The notes: generated by a model not told the origin, from the sequence alone. A DNA stretch of 64,000 nucleotides from Sva-07 sp963728195 (GCA_963728195.1 CAVSIX010000017.1:1-64000); one strand, 5' to 3'; numbered from the stretch's first letter, positions 16,415 to 25,648 are shown. Program-made: numbers and translations.

Positions 16415-17638
16415 GTGTCGGTTCACGCCTGGTTCTCCAACGACGACGTCTCACTCGCCCCGGGCGACACGCTGACACTGCCGCTCACGGTGCACAACCT
16501 CGGCGACGAGACTGCGTCCTACACGATCGTGCCCGCTGGCCTGACTGCGAGTTGGACGACGATCGTCCCCGGCAATCTCACCCTGTTCGGGGGCTCGCAG
16601 GACGTGGTCGACGTCACGGTCGCGCCACCGGCGCTGTCGTCGACGACGGCGGGGCCCACGTCGATCGCGATCCGCATCATCCCGCTGGGCGACTCCGACG
16701 ACGCCGTGGTCGCCGAGACGACACTGGTCGTCGAGCCGTTCGACGACTGCCGGATCGTGCCGCTCCAACCGATCCAGCGCTCACGCCACCGGGCCACGTT
16801 CGAGTTCATGGTGGAGAATCACGGCAACACCGTGGCGAGCTGTCGGCTCCACCTGATCGACCCGACCGAACGAATCGACGGCGACTTCGACCCGCCTGCG
16901 GTCGGCGTCGGACCGGGATCGGCCAGCCTGGTCAGGCTCAAGGCCCGCGCGGAACGCAGTGGTTTCCGGCGTTCGACGCGGACGCTCGACTTCGAGGTCG
17001 AGGCCGGCCGCCAGGGGTTCGCCCCCGTGGCGGCGCCGATGGCGCTGGTGCAGTCGCCGACGATCCCGGGTGCGTTGATCGCCCGCGTCGCCGGACTGCT
17101 CGTGCTGGTCGGCGCCGTGGTGCTCGCCTGGTTCGCCGTCGTGAAGCCCACGATCGAGGATGCGGCGGCCGATCAGGTCGACCGGCGCCTCGACGAGCTC
17201 GCGACGACCGAGGCAACCGACGGTGCGACCGATGACCCTGCGAGTTCGGTACCGCCCGCCGACGACGCCGCTACACAGGACGTCGGCACGTCGGAGTTCA
17301 TCCGCCTCGCCGTGGACGCACCGCTGACCCAGACCGCCGATCAATCGACCACGCTGCCCGATGGCGCCGAGTTCGACCTCACCGACATCCGCGTCGAGAA
17401 TCCGTACAACGACCGCGGTGTCGCCACCTTGCTGGTCAACAGCGAGCCGCTGTTCATCTGGTCGTTGGAGAACGTGCGTGGTTCGCTGTTCGAACCGCGG
17501 ATCACGCCGATTCGCCTCGCTGCGGGCGACAACATCACGTTCTCGGTGCGCTGTGACGAGATCGGCGACACCAGCCGTTCGACGTGCACCAACGCCGTGA
17601 ACATCGTCGGGCTGAGTCGGCAGGATCAGCCGAGCTGA
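16415..17638 (+). CDS. Membrane protein with CARDB/NEW3-like extracellular beta-sandwich domains
   Basis: This is a 407-residue protein. Residues 1-210 contain two Ig-like modules (LAPGDTLTLPLTVHNLGDET and ATFEFMVENHGNTVASC) of the kind found in CARDB/alpha-galactosidase NEW3 domains. One transmembrane helix (GALIARVAGLLVLVGAVVLAW region, about 215-240) follows, then a low-complexity Asp/Ala/Thr linker and a C-terminal beta-rich domain. I chose the GTG at 16415 because TAGCGT lies 7 bases before it; the GTG at 16406 is an alternative. There is no obvious signal peptide, so the N-terminal domains could be cytoplasmic. It is convergent with the propeller protein and both interrupt the heme genes. 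Confidence 0.65.
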   Translation: MSVHAWFSNDDVSLAPGDTLTLPLTVHNLGDETASYTIVPAGLTASWTTIVPGNLTLFGGSQDVVDVTVAPPALSSTTAGPTSIAIRIIPLGDSDDAVVAETTLVVEPFDDCRIVPLQPIQRSRHRATFEFMVENHGNTVASCRLHLIDPTERIDGDFDPPAVGVGPGSASLVRLKARAERSGFRRSTRTLDFEVEAGRQGFAPVAAPMALVQSPTIPGALIARVAGLLVLVGAVVLAWFAVVKPTIEDAAADQVDRRLDELATTEATDGATDDPASSVPPADDAATQDVGTSEFIRLAVDAPLTQTADQSTTLPDGAEFDLTDIRVENPYNDRGVATLLVNSEPLFIWSLENVRGSLFEPRITPIRLAAGDNITFSVRCDEIGDTSRSTCTNAVNIVGLSRQDQPS

Positions 17639-17661
17639 CCGGCGGACCGGCCGGTGGTCAG
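17635..17661. terminator. Bidirectional hairpin spanning both stop codons
   Basis: CTGACCGGC...GCCGGTGGTCAG forms a stem that includes the TGA of the 16415 gene (17636-17638) and the stop of the 17658 gene on the other strand. There is no U-tract on either side. Confidence 0.5.
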
Positions 17662-20108
17662 CCGAGGCCGAAGCCGGGCAGGCCCGTCATCACATCGGCC
17701 TGCTCGATGACGACGAGCGGCGCCGAGGCCGTGGTGCCGTCGGCCGCCTGAGCGACCAGGGTGCGATTGCCGCCGCGCTCGCTCGACCGGATCGGGATCC
17801 TGGTGAGGAACGCTCCGTCGGCGTTGGTCTCGATGTCGACCCGGCTCGTCGGATCGTCGCCGAACAGGATCGCCACCGTCGTCGACGGGGGGAAGCCGGT
17901 GCCCAGGATGCCGACATCGCGCCCGGCCTCGGCTTCGGCAGGGTCGACCATGAAACTCGGCTGATACCGGCCGAGACCGTCGGGCACCATCACCGTGTAC
18001 TGGCCGGTCGCCGTGGCCACCTCGACCACCGCCGAGCGCTGTCCGGACGCTCTGGGGGTGAACGTGACGCCGATCGAACAGGTCGAACGTGGATTCAACG
18101 AACGTCGCTCGCAGCTGTTGGACGAGATGACGAAGTCGTCCGGATTCGGGCCGGCGACTCGGACCGATGCGACCGACGTCGGCACGAGCGAGATGTTCTC
18201 GACGTCGAACAGGAACTCGGGGCTCGATTGCCCGACCACGACCGCACCGAATGCCTGGCCCGCCGGATTGGTCCGCAGCATCGGATCGCCGCCGGCACCT
18301 CGGACGGTCGTCGACACCGACACCGCCTGGAACCCGCTCTCGGAGACGGTCAGCGTGGCGGACACCGAGCCCGGTGAGGTCGGGGTGAACGTGAGGCGCA
18401 CCGTGCAGTCACCGCCCGGGGGCACCGGCGCACCAAGTGCGCACGTACTCAGCTCCTGGTTGATCCGGAACCGTCCGTCGGACACCGTGACCTCCGACGG
18501 GGTGAACGTCGTCGGGCCGTTGTTGTTGACAGCGACATACCACTCGTCGCTCGTGAACCCGACCAGTGTCGTACCGAGGTCGCCTTCGGCGAGCGACAGT
18601 TCCGGGGTGCTCACCGTGGAGACGACCTGGCGCCCGGGCGGGCTCCCGGGGACGAGCTGTGCGGCGGCGAGGGTGTCGAAGACGATGGTGCGACCGGTGT
18701 CGCTGAGCTGCGGGCCCGAATGGGCACCGACGGCCGGCTGGACGCCGCCGTCGATCATCGTCACCCGTCGCAGGGTGTTGCGCGCCACATCGGCGACGAG
18801 CAGGTCGCCGTCGGTTGCCGCGCCGCCGACCGCAGCCTTGACCACCTGCAGGTTCGCCGCCTTGGTGACGAAGGCCACGAGTTGTCCGTCGGAACTGACC
18901 GTCGGTTGCGACGACGGTGCGGTTCCGGCGACGACCGGTGACGTACCGACTTCGCTGCTGACCAGCGTCATCACGGTGCGATCGGGCTCGTCGTAGCGTC
19001 CGTTGCCGTCCGTGTCACGATCGAGGTGGTACACCTGGCTCGGGCAGCCGTCGGCGCACGGCGGGAAGACCGCCGGGGTCAATCCGACGTCACTGCTCGT
19101 GAACGCAACGACGCGACCGTCGCGTGACAGCGTCGGCTCGGATGCCCCGGTCATCGTCGGCAGGCCGTCCACGCGCTCGGAGACCAGCTCGACCGCCTCG
19201 AACGGGTCCGCCTGCTCGCGATCCCACACGAAGATCTGAGCGATGGCCGGACCGCCCGCGACCGGACCGTATCCCCACCCTGGGACCGCCTCGGTCGAGG
19301 AGGCGTCGGAGCGGTAGGCGACGAACCGGCCGTCGCCCGAGATTGCGGGCTGATCGATGCCGGTATGGACGTACTCGGTGTCCGGCGACACGATCGGCAT
19401 GCCGGCGACGGGCAGCGATCGTCCCGGGCTGCCGATCGGCTGGCCGAGATCGACGACGCTGACCGTGCTGATGCCCTCGCCGTCGAGCAGTTCGGTGGCC
19501 GGATGGGTGTAGGCGATCAACGTGCCCGCCCGGGACACGGCAGGTGCGTCGGTCGTGTCGACGTCGTCGCGCGCCAGCGCGGACCCGTCGCCGCGGCTCG
19601 ACACCAGTTCCCAGTCGCCGGGCGTGCCGCCACAGTGGCCGAGACGCTGGCGGTAGACGTCCCAGCGCAGGCCGGTGTCGTCGTCGCGGAACACGTCGAG
19701 CGCCAGTTCGGTGACGACGACGATGCTGCAGCCGTCGCCGGACAGGACCGGCTGCACCGAGTTGCCCGGACGCTGGCCCTCGGGTACGACGGTGACCTCG
19801 ATCGTCGTCGACGCCTCGCGGTCGGTGAGGTAGACGGTGGAGGTGCGCGAGTCGGCAGCGGCGACGTCGGGGTCGCCACCCCCGGGCAGCCCCTGGTAGG
19901 CGACGAACCGACCGTCGCCCGACACGGTGGCGGCAGATCCGAGCGCTTGGGCGCCGGGGGCGATCGTGCTGAGCGAGTCGGCGGCGACCACCTGGTCGAC
20001 CACGACAACCGGCCGAGCCGCGACCGAACTGGCGCCGAGGAGGAACCCCGCACACAGCACCGTCGACAGGGTGCCGACCACTGATCTGCGCCCCTTGCGT
20101 TCGGTCAC
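17658..20108 (-). CDS. Secreted PD40-type beta-propeller protein with ASH/choice-of-anchor-D domains
   Basis: This 816-residue exported protein has a signal peptide (SVVGTLSTVLCAGFLLGASS, cleavage near VAARP). It is followed by propeller repeats of the type SGDGRFVAYQG, VSRAGTLIAYTH, ISGDGRFVAYRSD and LSRDGRVVAFTSS (about residues 60-520). Two ASH-like modules with the Cys-containing GGDCTVRLTFTPTSPGSVSA and STCSIGVTFTPRASGQRSAV come next, then a C-terminal Ig-like domain (AGRDVGILGTGFPPST). I set the start at VTERKGRRS (GTG 20108) because a normal signal peptide follows. No enzymatic motif is visible. Probably a surface or periplasmic scaffold protein. Its neighbour across the stop is the CARDB-like protein. 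Confidence 0.78.
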   Translation of the reverse strand: MTERKGRRSVVGTLSTVLCAGFLLGASSVAARPVVVVDQVVAADSLSTIAPGAQALGSAATVSGDGRFVAYQGLPGGGDPDVAAADSRTSTVYLTDREASTTIEVTVVPEGQRPGNSVQPVLSGDGCSIVVVTELALDVFRDDDTGLRWDVYRQRLGHCGGTPGDWELVSSRGDGSALARDDVDTTDAPAVSRAGTLIAYTHPATELLDGEGISTVSVVDLGQPIGSPGRSLPVAGMPIVSPDTEYVHTGIDQPAISGDGRFVAYRSDASSTEAVPGWGYGPVAGGPAIAQIFVWDREQADPFEAVELVSERVDGLPTMTGASEPTLSRDGRVVAFTSSDVGLTPAVFPPCADGCPSQVYHLDRDTDGNGRYDEPDRTVMTLVSSEVGTSPVVAGTAPSSQPTVSSDGQLVAFVTKAANLQVVKAAVGGAATDGDLLVADVARNTLRRVTMIDGGVQPAVGAHSGPQLSDTGRTIVFDTLAAAQLVPGSPPGRQVVSTVSTPELSLAEGDLGTTLVGFTSDEWYVAVNNNGPTTFTPSEVTVSDGRFRINQELSTCALGAPVPPGGDCTVRLTFTPTSPGSVSATLTVSESGFQAVSVSTTVRGAGGDPMLRTNPAGQAFGAVVVGQSSPEFLFDVENISLVPTSVASVRVAGPNPDDFVISSNSCERRSLNPRSTCSIGVTFTPRASGQRSAVVEVATATGQYTVMVPDGLGRYQPSFMVDPAEAEAGRDVGILGTGFPPSTTVAILFGDDPTSRVDIETNADGAFLTRIPIRSSERGGNRTLVAQAADGTTASAPLVVIEQADVMTGLPGFGLG

Positions 20109-20166
20109 CTCGCTCCTCACCTCGTCTCTCGTCTGCCTGCCGCGGACAATTCTTGCAGGTCGATGT

Positions 20167-20931
20167 TCACTCGGGACGCGCCCGGCGCGTCGTGCGTGGC
20201 GAACCGGTCGCGGCACGCAGGTGTTCGAGTTCTGTCACGAGTCCATCGAGAGAGTGATCGGCCGCCACCGCCGACACCTTGAGCCCCAATCTCTCGGCGG
20301 CCGCAGCGGTCGTCGGGCCGATGACGACGACCAGCGGCGGCACGTGGTCGGCTCCGAAGGCACGACACCAACTCTCGACCGCAGAGCCACTGGCGAACAG
20401 CACTGCATCGGCTCCGCCGACAGCGTCGTGATCCGGTTCGACGGGGACCGTTCGATACGCGGTCACCGTGGTGACGTCGTGGCCGCCTCGGCGCAACGCA
20501 TCAGCGAGTGTCGGCGCTGCGATGTCGGCCTGGGCGAGCAGTACGCGCTGCGGCGACCCGGCGCGGGCGGTGAACGCCGATGCGAGACCGTCCGCGCGCT
20601 GGACGGCAGGAACGAGGTCGACCGGTCGCCCACACCGCTGTGCGAGCGTCCGTGCCGTTGCGGTGCCGACGGTGGCGAGTCGGACGCCGGGCGCAGCCGC
20701 TGCGGCGCTGGCGACGCGTTCGGCACCTGCCGGTGAGGTGACCATCAGCCAGTCGTACTCCTGCAGTGCCGACAGTGCGTCGCGCAGCGCAGCGCCGCCG
20801 TCGAGTGGTTCGTGCACGGCGATCAGTGGCACGTGGATGACCGTGGCGCCGCGTTCGGTCAGCTTCTCGGCGAGCTCGCCGGGGCGCTCGCGGGTGACGA
20901 GCACGCGGCACCCCTCCAGCACGCGGCTCAC
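20167..20931 (-). CDS. hemD: Uroporphyrinogen-III synthase
   Basis: HemD closes hydroxymethylbilane to uroporphyrinogen III with inversion of ring D. This 254-residue protein has the two-domain HemD layout, beginning RVLVTRERPGELAEKL, with the mid motif WLMVTSPAGAERVA and the late ADAVLFASGSAVESWCRAF and VVVIGPTTAAAAERLGL. HemD is poorly conserved, and these Ser/Thr-rich motifs plus the position 13 bases after hemC make the call firm. It is the fourth gene of rex-hemA-hemC-hemD. Confidence 0.9.
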   Translation of the reverse strand: MSRVLEGCRVLVTRERPGELAEKLTERGATVIHVPLIAVHEPLDGGAALRDALSALQEYDWLMVTSPAGAERVASAAAAAPGVRLATVGTATARTLAQRCGRPVDLVPAVQRADGLASAFTARAGSPQRVLLAQADIAAPTLADALRRGGHDVTTVTAYRTVPVEPDHDAVGGADAVLFASGSAVESWCRAFGADHVPPLVVVIGPTTAAAAERLGLKVSAVAADHSLDGLVTELEHLRAATGSPRTTRRARPE

Positions 20932-20944
20932 GCTGCGGTACCTC

Positions 20945-21826
20945 TCACATCAGGGCTCGACGCGCGTCCCGAGCCGCCGTGCGGGCGATCTCTGCGTCGG
21001 CGGTTCCTCCTGGCAGGCTGATCTCGTCGGAGACCGAGTCACCCGTGTCGAGGTCGGCCAGGAACGTCCACAGCGTGCCGGCATCGACGTGAGCGCCGAC
21101 CGGCATCGAGCAACCACTGCCGAGCTCGGCCAGGAACGCTCGCTCGACCTCGACGGCGTGGCGCGTCTCGGGATCGTCGATCGCCTGCAGCACCTCGAGT
21201 GTGGCGGGATCGTCGGAGCGACACTCGACGGCGACGCAACCCTGACCGACCGCCGGCACGAAATCGGCGACTTCGAGCGACTCGGCGATCCGATCGGTCA
21301 TGTCCAAGATGTCGAGCGCGGCGACCGCCATCACGATCGCACCGCCGTCGGGGATCTTCGAGAGTCGGCTGTCGATGTTGCCGCGCAGCTCGGCGAAGTG
21401 CAGATCCGGTCGCACCCGGCGCAGCTGCGCCCGTCGCCGGACAGATCCGGTCGCGACGGTGGATCCGACCGCGAGCGAGGCGAGGTCCGATCCGACGAGT
21501 GCGTCGCGAGGGTCGCGGCGGGCGCAGAAGGCTGCGAGCTCGAGACCGTCGGCCTGCATCGACTGCAGGTCCTTGGCGGAGTGGACGGCCAGGTCGGCGC
21601 GCCCGTCGAGCACCGCCCGCTGCACTTCCTTGACGAACACGCCCTGTCCGCCGATCTCGTGCAGCGGTACGTCGATGCGGATGTCACCGGTCGTCTCGAT
21701 CGTGACCAGCTCGACGGCCCGCCCGGTGGCCGCCGTGAGCGCGGCGGCCGTGGCGCTGGACTGCCCGAGCGCCTGGCGCGAGCCCCGCGTGGCGAGGCGC
21801 AGCGGTGGGAGCGAGCGGTCGCTCAC
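20945..21826 (-). CDS. hemC: Hydroxymethylbilane synthase (porphobilinogen deaminase)
   Basis: HemC polymerises four porphobilinogen units. Residues RLATRGSRQALGQS, HSAKDLQSMQADGLELAAFC, LRGNIDSRLSK and GSGCSMPVGAH are all family signatures, and the Cys in the last one carries the dipyrromethane cofactor. The open frame runs far upstream over hemA, but the GTG at 21826, 7 bases after the hemA stop, precedes the conserved N-terminus. At 293 residues it is a normal length. Confidence 0.93.
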   Translation of the reverse strand: MSDRSLPPLRLATRGSRQALGQSSATAAALTAATGRAVELVTIETTGDIRIDVPLHEIGGQGVFVKEVQRAVLDGRADLAVHSAKDLQSMQADGLELAAFCARRDPRDALVGSDLASLAVGSTVATGSVRRRAQLRRVRPDLHFAELRGNIDSRLSKIPDGGAIVMAVAALDILDMTDRIAESLEVADFVPAVGQGCVAVECRSDDPATLEVLQAIDDPETRHAVEVERAFLAELGSGCSMPVGAHVDAGTLWTFLADLDTGDSVSDEISLPGGTADAEIARTAARDARRALM

Positions 21827-21833
21827 GACGAGA

Positions 21834-23099
21834 TCACCCGAGGTCGAACAGGTCGCGAATCGCCGCAGCGTTGCGTTCGCCCTGCGGCGTGCCGGCCTGG
21901 GCCTTGAGCCTGACCGACGGCTCGTGGAGGAGCTTGGCGACGATGGCCTTGGTGAGCGCCTCGACCGCGTCGCGCTGCAGTTCGTCGAGATCGGTGAACC
22001 GGCCGGCGAACCGCTCGAGTTCGGCGCTGCGTACCCGGTCGGCAGCGCCGTGCATCGAGGCGACCAGCGGCGCCGCCTGGCGAGCGGTGGACTCGACGAC
22101 GAACCGTTCGACCTCGTCGGCGACGATGACACGGACGCGTTCGGCCTCCGCGGCACGGTGCGACAGCCCACGGTCGGCCCAGTCGCGCAGATCGTCGAGG
22201 TCGGCGAGCGTGACCCCGGGGATCTCGACGACGAGCGGATCGACGTTGCGCGGCACCGCGATGTCGACGATGTGCAGCGGTCGGCTCGAGGCACGAGCGG
22301 CGCGGGCATCGGCGACGTGCGCCTGCGTGAGGACTGCCTCGTCAGCACCGGTACCGACGACGATGACGTCGGCAGCGGCGACCGCCTCGGCCAGACGCTC
22401 GAATCCGACGGCCACCCCGTCGACGCGCTCGGCGAGCGACGAGCCGCGATCGGCGTTGCGGTTGGCGACGAGGATCTCGGCACCGCCTGCCCGACGCAGC
22501 GCCACGGCCACGCCTTCGCCCATCGACCCGGCGCCGACCACGAGTACTCGCCGTCCGGCGAGATCGCCGACGACGTCGGTGATCATCTCGACGGCTGCAT
22601 GGCTGATCGATGCGGTTCCCCGGGCGATCCCCGTCTCGGTACGTGCTCGCTTGCCGGTCGCCAACGCGCTGCGGAACAGCTGGTTGAGCGTCGAGCGTGA
22701 CGCTCCCTCTTGCTGGGCGACTTCCCAAGCGGTGCGGACCTGACCGAGGATCTCGCTCTCGCCGAGCACGGCGGAATCGAGGCCGGCCGCCACCTCGAAG
22801 AGGTGGGTGACCGCAGCGGTGTCGTGCTGGCTGTAGAGATGGGGGGTGAGCTCGTCGATGCCGAGATCCCCGAGTTCGCACAGCAGGTCGCGGACATCGC
22901 CGTAGGCCCCGTGGAAGAGTTCGGCAACGACGTAGACCTCGGTGCGGTTGCAGGTGGACAGGATGACCGCTTCGCGGATGTTGTCGCGCTGGGCGAGTCC
23001 GCTGACCGCCTTGGCGAGATGTTCCGGCGAGATCGTGACGCGCTCGAGCAACGACAGTGGACCACTGCGATGGTTGACGCCGACGACGAGAATGGACAT
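21834..23099 (-). CDS. hemA: Glutamyl-tRNA reductase
   Basis: HemA reduces Glu-tRNA to glutamate-1-semialdehyde with NADPH, the committed step of C5 heme synthesis. The catalytic Cys is in ILSTCNRTEVYVV. LGESEILGQVRTAWE and the NADPH Rossmann motif RRVLVVGAGSMGEGVA are intact, and the C-terminal dimerisation helices are present. The length is 421 residues. Although rex lies only 12 bases upstream, TAGGCT (plus-strand 23109-23114) sits 9 bases before the ATG, so hemA may have its own leaderless promoter inside the rex-hem operon. Confidence 0.95.
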   Translation of the reverse strand: MSILVVGVNHRSGPLSLLERVTISPEHLAKAVSGLAQRDNIREAVILSTCNRTEVYVVAELFHGAYGDVRDLLCELGDLGIDELTPHLYSQHDTAAVTHLFEVAAGLDSAVLGESEILGQVRTAWEVAQQEGASRSTLNQLFRSALATGKRARTETGIARGTASISHAAVEMITDVVGDLAGRRVLVVGAGSMGEGVAVALRRAGGAEILVANRNADRGSSLAERVDGVAVGFERLAEAVAAADVIVVGTGADEAVLTQAHVADARAARASSRPLHIVDIAVPRNVDPLVVEIPGVTLADLDDLRDWADRGLSHRAAEAERVRVIVADEVERFVVESTARQAAPLVASMHGAADRVRSAELERFAGRFTDLDELQRDAVEALTKAIVAKLLHEPSVRLKAQAGTPQGERNAAAIRDLFDLG

Positions 23100-23108
23100 G
23101 TCGTATCC

Positions 23109-23114
23109 AGCCTA
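23109..23114 (-). promoter_or_regulatory. -10-like TAGGCT of hemA, overlapping the rex stop codon
   Basis: The minus-strand TAGGCT lies 9 bases before the hemA ATG. It overlaps the end of rex, so it would be an internal promoter. Confidence 0.4.
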
Positions 23115-23816
23115 CGCCGTCGCCCCACGCCGTGGCTCGCCGGGCACCGAACGAAGCCCGGGGGCCGGTGCCGCCGTGGCCCGTCGCTGTTCGTAGTAGC
23201 TGAGGATCTGCAATTCGACGGCCAGATCGACCTTGCGCACGCTGACTCCGTGGGGCACGCCGATCACGCAGGGGGCGAAGTTGAGCAGGCTGGTCACGCC
23301 GGCGGCCACCAGCGCGTCGGCTGCCTGCTGGGCGGCGGCGCCTGGCGTCGCGATCACCCCGATCGAGATGTTGCGCGCCTGGACGACCTGGGCCAGCTCG
23401 TCGAAGTGACGCACCCGGACACCACCGACCAGCGATCCGACCTTGGCGTCGTCGACGTCGACGATGCCACCGACCGGGAAACCGCGGTCGCCGAAGCCGT
23501 TGTAGCCCGCCAACGCCTGGCCGAGGTTGCCGGCTCCGACGATGACGACGGGCCAATCGTGGGTCAGGCCGAGTTCACGACGGATCTGGTACACGAGGAA
23601 CTCGACGTCGTAGCCGACGCCCCTGGTGCCGTAGCTCCCGAGATAGCTCAGGTCCTTGCGAACCTTCGCCGCGTTGAGCCCGGCGAACTCGGCGAGCTCC
23701 TCGGAGGAGATGTTCGTAACGTTGGCATCGAACTGCTCGGAGAGGATCCGCAGGTACACCGGGAGACGGGCCACGGTCGCTTCGGGAATCCGCCGTCGTG
23801 TTCGCTGGCCTGCCAT
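23112..23816 (-). CDS. rex: Redox-sensing transcriptional repressor Rex
   Basis: Rex senses the NADH/NAD ratio. The N-terminal winged helix has EELAEFAGLNAAKVRKDLSY and LGSYGTRGVGYDVEFL. The Rossmann domain has VVIVGAGNLGQALAGY, GVIATPGAAAQQAADALV and the C-terminal LLNFAPCVIGVPHGVSVRKV. The length is 234 residues. TAACGT (plus-strand 23826-23831) is 9 bases before the ATG, and a Rex-type operator overlaps the upstream promoter region, so autoregulation is likely. A rex-hemACD order is a known actinobacterial arrangement. Confidence 0.95.
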   Translation of the reverse strand: MAGQRTRRRIPEATVARLPVYLRILSEQFDANVTNISSEELAEFAGLNAAKVRKDLSYLGSYGTRGVGYDVEFLVYQIRRELGLTHDWPVVIVGAGNLGQALAGYNGFGDRGFPVGGIVDVDDAKVGSLVGGVRVRHFDELAQVVQARNISIGVIATPGAAAQQAADALVAAGVTSLLNFAPCVIGVPHGVSVRKVDLAVELQILSYYEQRRATAAPAPGLRSVPGEPRRGATA

Positions 23817-23825
23817 GGACCGACC

Positions 23826-23831
23826 ACGTTA
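23826..23831 (-). promoter_or_regulatory. -10-like TAACGT of rex
   Basis: The minus-strand TAACGT ends 9 bases before the rex ATG. The Rex-type operator starts 8 bases further upstream. Confidence 0.5.
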
Positions 23832-23838
23832 GGTCGCT

Positions 23839-23854
23839 CGTGCACGTTTTCACA
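23839..23854 (-). promoter_or_regulatory. Candidate Rex operator
   Basis: The minus strand reads TGTGAAAACGTGCACG. The Rex consensus is TGTGAA-N4-TTCACA; the left half matches fully and the right half (TGCACG) matches 4 of 6. Its position, just upstream of the rex -10, fits repression of the rex-hem genes by Rex. Confidence 0.55.
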
Positions 23855-23876
23855 AAGCTGGTCGGCGCCGCCGAGC

Positions 23877-25391
23877 TCAGGCGGGCAGTGCGCCGGCGCG
23901 CAGTGCGTCGTCGAGATTCCGCCGCACGAGCTTGCCCGATGCATTGCGTGGCAGGGCATCGACGAAGATCACCTTGCTCGGGCACTTGTAGCGGGCGAGA
24001 TGGTCGAGGGCGTACTCGATCAGCGTCTCTTCGTCGACGTCGGAGCCCGGGGCACTGACGACGTAGGCCTTGACCGCCTCGCCCGTGTGCGGGTGGGCGA
24101 CGCCGACGACGGCAGCCTCCGCCACCCCCGGATGCGTGACGAGCATCTCTTCGACCTCGGCCGGGAACACGTTGAAGCCCGACACGATGATCAGGTCCTT
24201 CGAACGATCGACGAGGTACAGGTACCCGTCGTCGTCCGTCGTGCCCATGTCGCCGGTGTGCAGCCAGCCGTCGGCATCGAGCACCTCGGCGGTGGCGGCC
24301 GGATCGCCGTAGTAGCCGGCGAACACGTTGTCGCCGCGCACGAGGACCTCGCCGACGTCACCGACGAGTGCGTCGCCGTTGACGTTGATCAGGCGGATCT
24401 CCACGCCTGCGAGTGCACGCCCGACCGACCCGAAGCGCGGGGTGACACCGGTCGACGTCGTGACGATCGGCGACGCTTCGGTGAGCCCGTATCCCTCGCG
24501 GATCTCGATGCCGAAGCGCTCCTGCATCGTGTGCGCCACGCTGATCGGCAATCGTGAAGCACCCGAGAGCGCGAGGCGAACCGTCTCGAAGGCGTCGGGT
24601 TCCAGCTCGTCGAAGTGGGCGAATGCTCCCCAGAGGGCAGGAGCACCGGGGATCACCGTGACGCCTCGGTCGCGGATCGACTGCACGGCCGTGGCCGGAT
24701 CGAAACGCTGCACGAGCACGATGGTGGCGCCCACGCACAAGCCGAGCCCGACCACGACATTCAGACCGAAGATGTGGAACAGCGGCAACACGCCGTAGAT
24801 GACGTCGTCGGCGCTGATGTGGCCCTGCGCTGAGCGGCTCTGGTCGAGATTGGCTCGCAGGTTGCCGTGCGTGAGCATGGCGGCGCGGGGCGACCCGGCC
24901 GTACCGCTCGTGAACATCAGCGCAGCCAGGTGCGAGTCGTCGACGTCGACTGCATCGGCGGGGGCCGACGCAAGCAGGTCGTCGAACGCGACGACACCAT
25001 CATCGCCAGGTTCGGTCATCACGACGACGCCGATCTCCGGCACTGCTGCACGATCGACGTGCGACCAGTTGGCGGCGCCGAACTTGTCGACCACCACCGC
25101 CTGCGGGCCGACGACCGCGAGCTCGGACTGGAGTTCGGGGCCAGGACTCGACGGGTTGAGGGGCACCGCGACCGCACCGAGGCCGATCGTGGCGAGGTAC
25201 GCGATCACGAAGTGCGGCGAGTTGCCGACCATGATCGCGACCCGATCGCCAGCGGTGACGCCGGCCGAGGCGAGGCCGCCACGGAACGCCGCGACCTGAT
25301 CACGCAACTCGCCGTACGTGGTGGTGCGGTTACGCCAGATGAGCGCGGTCGACTCCGCCTCGTGACCGTCGATGATGTGCGCCAGATTCAC
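23877..25391 (-). CDS. AMP-forming acyl-CoA synthetase (long-chain fatty acid-CoA ligase type)
   Basis: This ANL-superfamily enzyme of 504 residues activates a carboxylic acid through an acyl-AMP. Visible motifs are MFTSGTAGSPRAAMLTHGNL (P-loop-like A3), GYGLTEASPIV (A5), GWLHTGDMGTTDDDGYLYLV (A7), DRSKDLIIVSGFNVFPAEVE (A8) and the late Lys in PRNASGKLVRRNL (A10). I start at the GTG at 25391 because a strong purine run (GGGGGGGAC) lies 5-8 bases upstream, so this gene is conventionally led. The substrate chain length cannot be read. Confidence 0.88.
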   Translation of the reverse strand: MNLAHIIDGHEAESTALIWRNRTTTYGELRDQVAAFRGGLASAGVTAGDRVAIMVGNSPHFVIAYLATIGLGAVAVPLNPSSPGPELQSELAVVGPQAVVVDKFGAANWSHVDRAAVPEIGVVVMTEPGDDGVVAFDDLLASAPADAVDVDDSHLAALMFTSGTAGSPRAAMLTHGNLRANLDQSRSAQGHISADDVIYGVLPLFHIFGLNVVVGLGLCVGATIVLVQRFDPATAVQSIRDRGVTVIPGAPALWGAFAHFDELEPDAFETVRLALSGASRLPISVAHTMQERFGIEIREGYGLTEASPIVTTSTGVTPRFGSVGRALAGVEIRLINVNGDALVGDVGEVLVRGDNVFAGYYGDPAATAEVLDADGWLHTGDMGTTDDDGYLYLVDRSKDLIIVSGFNVFPAEVEEMLVTHPGVAEAAVVGVAHPHTGEAVKAYVVSAPGSDVDEETLIEYALDHLARYKCPSKVIFVDALPRNASGKLVRRNLDDALRAGALPA

Positions 25392-25530
25392 GGTGTCCCC
25401 CCCACGCAGCCCACTGCTGCGTCGGCTCGCAATCGTACCCGTCACCGATCATCTGACGGAAACGTTCTCGCGCACGCATCACCCGCCGATCCGCCGGCAC
25501 CGTGCTCGCAATCGGCTCGTGGCAGCGAGA

Positions 25531-25614
25531 TCAGAGGCTCAGCAGCGAGATCACACCGGCGACGAGGATGGCCAAGAGGAGCAAGCCGAGCGTCAACGTG
25601 GTGGCAGGGCGCAT
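25531..25614 (-). CDS. Putative 27-residue membrane peptide
   Basis: This short frame encodes MRPATTLTLGLLLLAILVAG then VISLLSL, a single hydrophobic helix with a positive N-terminus. TAGCCT (plus-strand 25622-25627) lies 7 bases before the ATG, the same spacing as at confirmed genes nearby, which raises the likelihood that it is expressed. It sits between the SAM hydrolase and the acyl-CoA ligase. Function unknown. Confidence 0.45.
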   Translation of the reverse strand: MRPATTLTLGLLLLAILVAGVISLLSL

Positions 25615-25648
25615 GTGCCAGAGGCTACCCGGCGCCGGGCGAGCGGGG

